Positions 6,043-8,450 of a stretch of DNA of 8,450 bases are shown here, piece by piece (the stretch's first letter is position 1; each line of letters starts with the position of its first letter). Position numbers and translations under genes: made by a program. A model generated the notes under the pieces. That model saw nothing but the letters and a program-made list of their open reading frames with translations. It searched no databases and had not been told where the DNA came from. This DNA comes from JBAXGE01 sp044344145 (GTDB taxonomy: Bacteria > Planctomycetota > Phycisphaerae > WQYP01), in the NCBI GenBank assembly GCA_044344145.1, contig JBIJDM010000120.1, positions 1 through 8,450 of the forward strand, written 5' to 3'.

Positions 6043-7908
6043 ATGGCCACCCCCGTCTTTACGCCCAATGGAACCTGGTTTATCACCTGTCAATCCGTGG
6101 TAAGCTCCCGCGGCCGTATGCATGATGTGACGTTTGAATGGCGCCGGCGCGATGGCATCTGGGACCGTGAAGGCCTGGGCCTGACGCCCACCTTGGTGGG
6201 GAGTCTGCATGAATTCACCCTAACCGCCACCGGGCCGAGTACCTACGTCGCCGATGGCCGGATTGATCCCGATCCCTGGGTGGTGATCGGCGGGGCCATG
6301 AAAGTCACGGTCCAACTCGACGGCGACACGGGCACCTATACCGGCACTTTTGCGGGCAACGCCATCACCGGCAACGTCACCACGCGCTACGTTCCGGCGC
6401 TGCCTGTCAGCCGGGGCATCGCCCAGACCCGCTTGGAAATTCTCGAAATCTTTACCCGCGAGGGTTCGCGCAGCCGTTTGTATGACTATTCCTACGCTGG
6501 CCGGGGCACCACCGATCCCAGTGTGGGTCTGCCGGTCTTTATGGCCGAGGTGTATGGTGTGCGCGGCGACAGCGGTCAGGAGGCCCTGCCCGCCATTCAG
6601 GCGGCGCTGGATGCCGCCGGTGCGGCCGGCGGGGGCGTGGTGCAATTACCGCCCGGTATTTTGGATTGCAATGTGGACGCCAAATTGCCCGCGCTGCGGA
6701 TTCGGCATGACCGCGTGATTCTGCGCGGCGCGGGCACCGGCCCCGCCGGGACTGTATTGGTGAATCATCGTTACAGCGATACGCCTGATCCCAAACAGCC
6801 TTGGCGCGCGGGCGAACACCCGCTGCTGATTATCGGGCCTGATGATCGCTCCGAGCCGCAGGCCCTGACGGCGGTTACCGCCGGGCGGCGCGGGGAATTG
6901 ACCATCACCGTGGCCGATGCCAGCGCCTTGCGCGTGGGGGGCAGCTATCTGCTGCGGCAACTCGAAACCGCCGATGGTTCCTTGGCGCGGGATCTGGTGC
7001 AGGGGCATGTGGCCGTGGCCAAAAACTGGCAGGGCGCGGGCAAGGAACTGGTCAGCCAGCTTTGCACCATCACCGCCATTGCCGGGACGTGTGTCACGCT
7101 GGACGCTCCGCTGCATCGCAGTATCACGCAATGGCCCGCTGAGTTGTGCGCGTTCCCTATGATCACCGGCGCGGGGGTCACGAACCTGCACATGCGCGGG
7201 CTGTGGGGCGGTTTCTTTGTCCATCATAAGAACGGCGAACATGACAACGGTTGGGATCAGGTGCAATTCAAACGCGTGCGCGGCGGCTGGGCGGATAATC
7301 TGCTGCACGAAAGCACCACCAGTGCCTTGGGCATGCAGGATTGTCTGGGCTGTGTGATCCGGCGCTGCCGGATTATCGGCAATCTCGGACATAACGGCTT
7401 TGTGATCGCCGGGCGCAGCACGGGAAATCTGCATCTGGAGAGCCACGCGGGCCACAATATGCACGCGTTCAATGTGCAGGGGACCGTCAGCGGTAATGCG
7501 TTGGTGGATTGCAGCATGGACGAACCCAGCGGGATTGATCTGCACGGCGGGATCGGCTGCGACAATCTGTACGATGCCCTGCAAGGCGGGATTAATTTTG
7601 GCGGTGGTTCGGCCAACGCCGTCCCGCCGCGCCAGGGGCCGGGGATGGTGCTGTGGAACTGGCGGTGCGGGCATTACAACCCGTATAAGCCATGGCAGCG
7701 CTACGCCATCGCGGCGGATTACCAGAACGTCCCCGGCTTTATCGCCGTGGGCGTGCACGGGGCGTATGGTCAGGCCCTGACCTACAAAGGCCCCGCCGGT
7801 GAGGTGACTGGCCCGATTCAGGAGCCCTGGGGCTGGGTCGAAGCCCCCGGCCAGTGCGTGCATCCGCGTTCGCTCTACGTCTGGCAATGTGCCCGGCGGG
7901 CGAAATAA
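6043..7908 (+). CDS. Right-handed beta-helix protein, pectate-lyase-like, with novel N-terminal domain
   Basis: 621 residues. No signal peptide is visible (MATPVFTPNGTWFIT), so a cytoplasmic location or an unusual export route must be assumed. Residues about 1-120 form a beta-rich domain I do not recognise (ending GTYTGTFAGNAITGNVTTRY). Residues about 165-235 match the start of Pectate_lyase_3-type beta helices: a GDSGQEALPAIQAALDAAG segment, GGGVVQLPPG, then VILRGAGTGPAGTVL. Further coils follow to about 545, with NLLHESTTSALGMQDC, HNGFVIAGRSTGNLHLESH, a conspicuous His-rich stretch HAGHNMHAF, and SGIDLHGGIGCDNLYDALQGGINFGGG leading to GMVLWNW. The latter block resembles a conserved end region of uncharacterised beta-helix proteins. 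Catalytic residues cannot be assigned; it could be a polysaccharide lyase, hydrolase or isomerase. AAGGA (6029-6033) lies 9 bases before the ATG, and an in-frame TAG at 6025 excludes a longer start. Confidence 0.83.
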   Translation: MATPVFTPNGTWFITCQSVVSSRGRMHDVTFEWRRRDGIWDREGLGLTPTLVGSLHEFTLTATGPSTYVADGRIDPDPWVVIGGAMKVTVQLDGDTGTYTGTFAGNAITGNVTTRYVPALPVSRGIAQTRLEILEIFTREGSRSRLYDYSYAGRGTTDPSVGLPVFMAEVYGVRGDSGQEALPAIQAALDAAGAAGGGVVQLPPGILDCNVDAKLPALRIRHDRVILRGAGTGPAGTVLVNHRYSDTPDPKQPWRAGEHPLLIIGPDDRSEPQALTAVTAGRRGELTITVADASALRVGGSYLLRQLETADGSLARDLVQGHVAVAKNWQGAGKELVSQLCTITAIAGTCVTLDAPLHRSITQWPAELCAFPMITGAGVTNLHMRGLWGGFFVHHKNGEHDNGWDQVQFKRVRGGWADNLLHESTTSALGMQDCLGCVIRRCRIIGNLGHNGFVIAGRSTGNLHLESHAGHNMHAFNVQGTVSGNALVDCSMDEPSGIDLHGGIGCDNLYDALQGGINFGGGSANAVPPRQGPGMVLWNWRCGHYNPYKPWQRYAIAADYQNVPGFIAVGVHGAYGQALTYKGPAGEVTGPIQEPWGWVEAPGQCVHPRSLYVWQCARRAK

Positions 7909-7921
7909 TCACCCTCCCTGC

Positions 7922-7934
7922 GCCCGGACCGGGC
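7922..7934. repeat. Short GC palindrome after the beta-helix gene
   Basis: GCCCGG-A-CCGGGC is a perfect inverted repeat 14 bases after the stop. As RNA it would form only a short stem and no T run follows, so a terminator call is weak. Confidence 0.25.
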
Positions 7935-7954
7935 CGCACGGGTAAGATAGTGCT

Positions 7955-8170
7955 ATGGACTTCAGCGCCGGATATCTTCTGACCATGATGTTCTTCAGCA
8001 TGGTGAGTATGGCCACCATCACGTATGGCTTCAAACAAAAGTCCGCCGTGGCCCTGCTGGGCGGACTGGTGCTGGGCACCTATCTCTACTTCATCACCGA
8101 TATCCTGCTGATGTGGGTGGTGGGGATCTGCATCCTGGGATTGATGTACGTGCTGCGCAGCCGGGAGTGA
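7955..8170 (+). CDS. Small three-helix membrane protein
   Basis: 71 residues, mostly hydrophobic. Likely membrane helices: about 5-24 (YLLTMMFFSMVSMATITYG), 30-46 (SAVALLGGLVLGTYLYF) and 49-66 (DILLMWVVGICILGLMYV), with the positive loop FKQKS between helices 1 and 2 and RSRE at the end. The pattern of one short helix, a Tyr-Gly-Lys-Gln-Lys-type turn and a Leu/Gly-rich pair resembles a small conserved family of proteins sometimes labelled amino acid transport protein on little evidence; I assign no function. The ribosome binding site is poor (GGTAAG at 7941-7946, 8 bases before the ATG). It follows the beta-helix gene by 46 bases, so co-transcription is possible. The opposite-strand frame over the same bases is far less protein-like. 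Confidence 0.75.
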   Translation: MDFSAGYLLTMMFFSMVSMATITYGFKQKSAVALLGGLVLGTYLYFITDILLMWVVGICILGLMYVLRSRE

Positions 8171-8225
8171 AATGGCTCGCACGCGGGTGGATTTGGTTAA
8201 TCCTCAGTTTCATCCCTGACCTACC

Positions 8226-8254
8226 TTGACCTCATCCGCGCACCGCAACATAAT
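8226..8254 (+). promoter_or_regulatory. Sigma70-like promoter of the GYF_2 gene
   Basis: TTGACC (8226-8231) and CATAAT (8249-8254) each match the consensus at 5 of 6 positions with an ideal 17-base spacing. Transcription would start near 8261, leaving a leader of about 55 bases. It is the best promoter match in the window. Confidence 0.55.
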
Positions 8255-8315
8255 ACGAACACGTTTGGGGTTACTATGCTGGTCTGCACCATGGTTGCTT
8301 GGGAAAGGGATTGCG

Positions 8316-8450
8316 ATGACTGAAAATGAATCGGTGGCGAATATTTATATTGCCCGCGCGGGCCAACAGAGCGGCCCCTATACCCGTGCGCAGGTGTATT
8401 CGATGTTAACCGCACGGATGGTGTTACCCACCGATCTGGCGTGGCACGAA
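8316..8450 (+). CDS. GYF_2 (DUF4339) domain protein, N-terminal part (cut by window edge)
   Basis: The frame from the ATG at 8316 is open for 45 codons to the last base, so the gene continues beyond the window. The visible residues show the GYF_2 signature: IYIARAGQQSGPYTRAQV (about 10-27, with the conserved Gly-Pro-Tyr), then a helix and LPTDLAWHE (37-45), with the Thr-Asp-Xaa-Xaa-Trp motif. In this family the domain typically sits at the N-terminus of proteins whose remainder is membrane-embedded or of another type, and is thought to bind proline-rich or other peptide ligands; nothing of the remainder is seen here. AAGGGA (8305-8310) lies 5 bases before the ATG and supports this start. The family is common in PVC bacteria, which is part of the basis for the proposed origin. 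Confidence 0.83.
   Translation, partial: MTENESVANIYIARAGQQSGPYTRAQVYSMLTARMVLPTDLAWHE

Noticed and set aside
6646..7887. Long 413-codon open frame on the minus strand opposite the beta-helix gene
   Set aside because: It is rich in Pro, Arg, His and Gln without domain features, and lies wholly under a clearly protein-like gene. High GC explains the lack of stops.
8189..8203. GGATT-TGGTT-AATCC inverted repeat after the small membrane gene as a terminator
   Set aside because: The 5-base stem is weak and AT-containing, with only a broken T stretch after it.

Overview
The window is GC-rich, gene-dense bacterial DNA. Its mix of genes resembles the PVC group (Planctomycetes, Verrucomicrobia, Lentisphaerae): a GYF_2-type protein start, a Tim44-like protein with zinc ribbons, a DUF421/YetF membrane protein, and several large carbohydrate-active-type proteins. 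This placement is an inference from gene families; no marker gene or RNA gene is present. I see no mobile element, CRISPR array, tRNA or rRNA.

Layout: (1) 1-1152 (+) is the 3' part of a glycoside-hydrolase-like gene cut by the left edge. (2) About 1205-1684 (+) is a DUF421/YetF-type inner-membrane protein with a clear ribosome binding site. (3) On the minus strand, transcribed right to left, come a small cupin (5894-5574), a large GH42/beta-galactosidase-like protein (5475-3286) and a membrane-anchored Tim44-like protein with two zinc ribbons (3221-1701). They are separated by 98 and 64 bases, so partial co-transcription is possible, although the Tim44-like gene seems to have its own promoter. 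(4) A 148-base divergent intergenic region (5895-6042) holds two GC-rich inverted repeats and weak candidate promoters. (5) 6043-7908 (+) is a right-handed beta-helix protein with a pectate-lyase-like first coil and an unrecognised N-terminal domain. (6) 7955-8170 (+) is a 71-residue three-helix membrane protein. (7) A good sigma70-like promoter at 8226-8254 precedes a GYF_2-domain gene that runs off the right edge.

Three genes (left-edge hydrolase, GH42-like protein, beta-helix protein) look like carbohydrate-degradation proteins, and the small cupin fits a sugar-metabolism setting. The two whole ones lack a visible signal peptide and there is no transporter or sensor in view, so any action on imported oligosaccharides is inference. 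The remaining genes look like general envelope or housekeeping functions. I do not see a convincing undescribed multi-gene system. The most unusual points are the GH42-like protein without an evident Asn-Glu acid/base motif, the duplicated Tim44-like/zinc-ribbon architecture with a possibly leaderless start, and the inverted repeats in the divergent control region.
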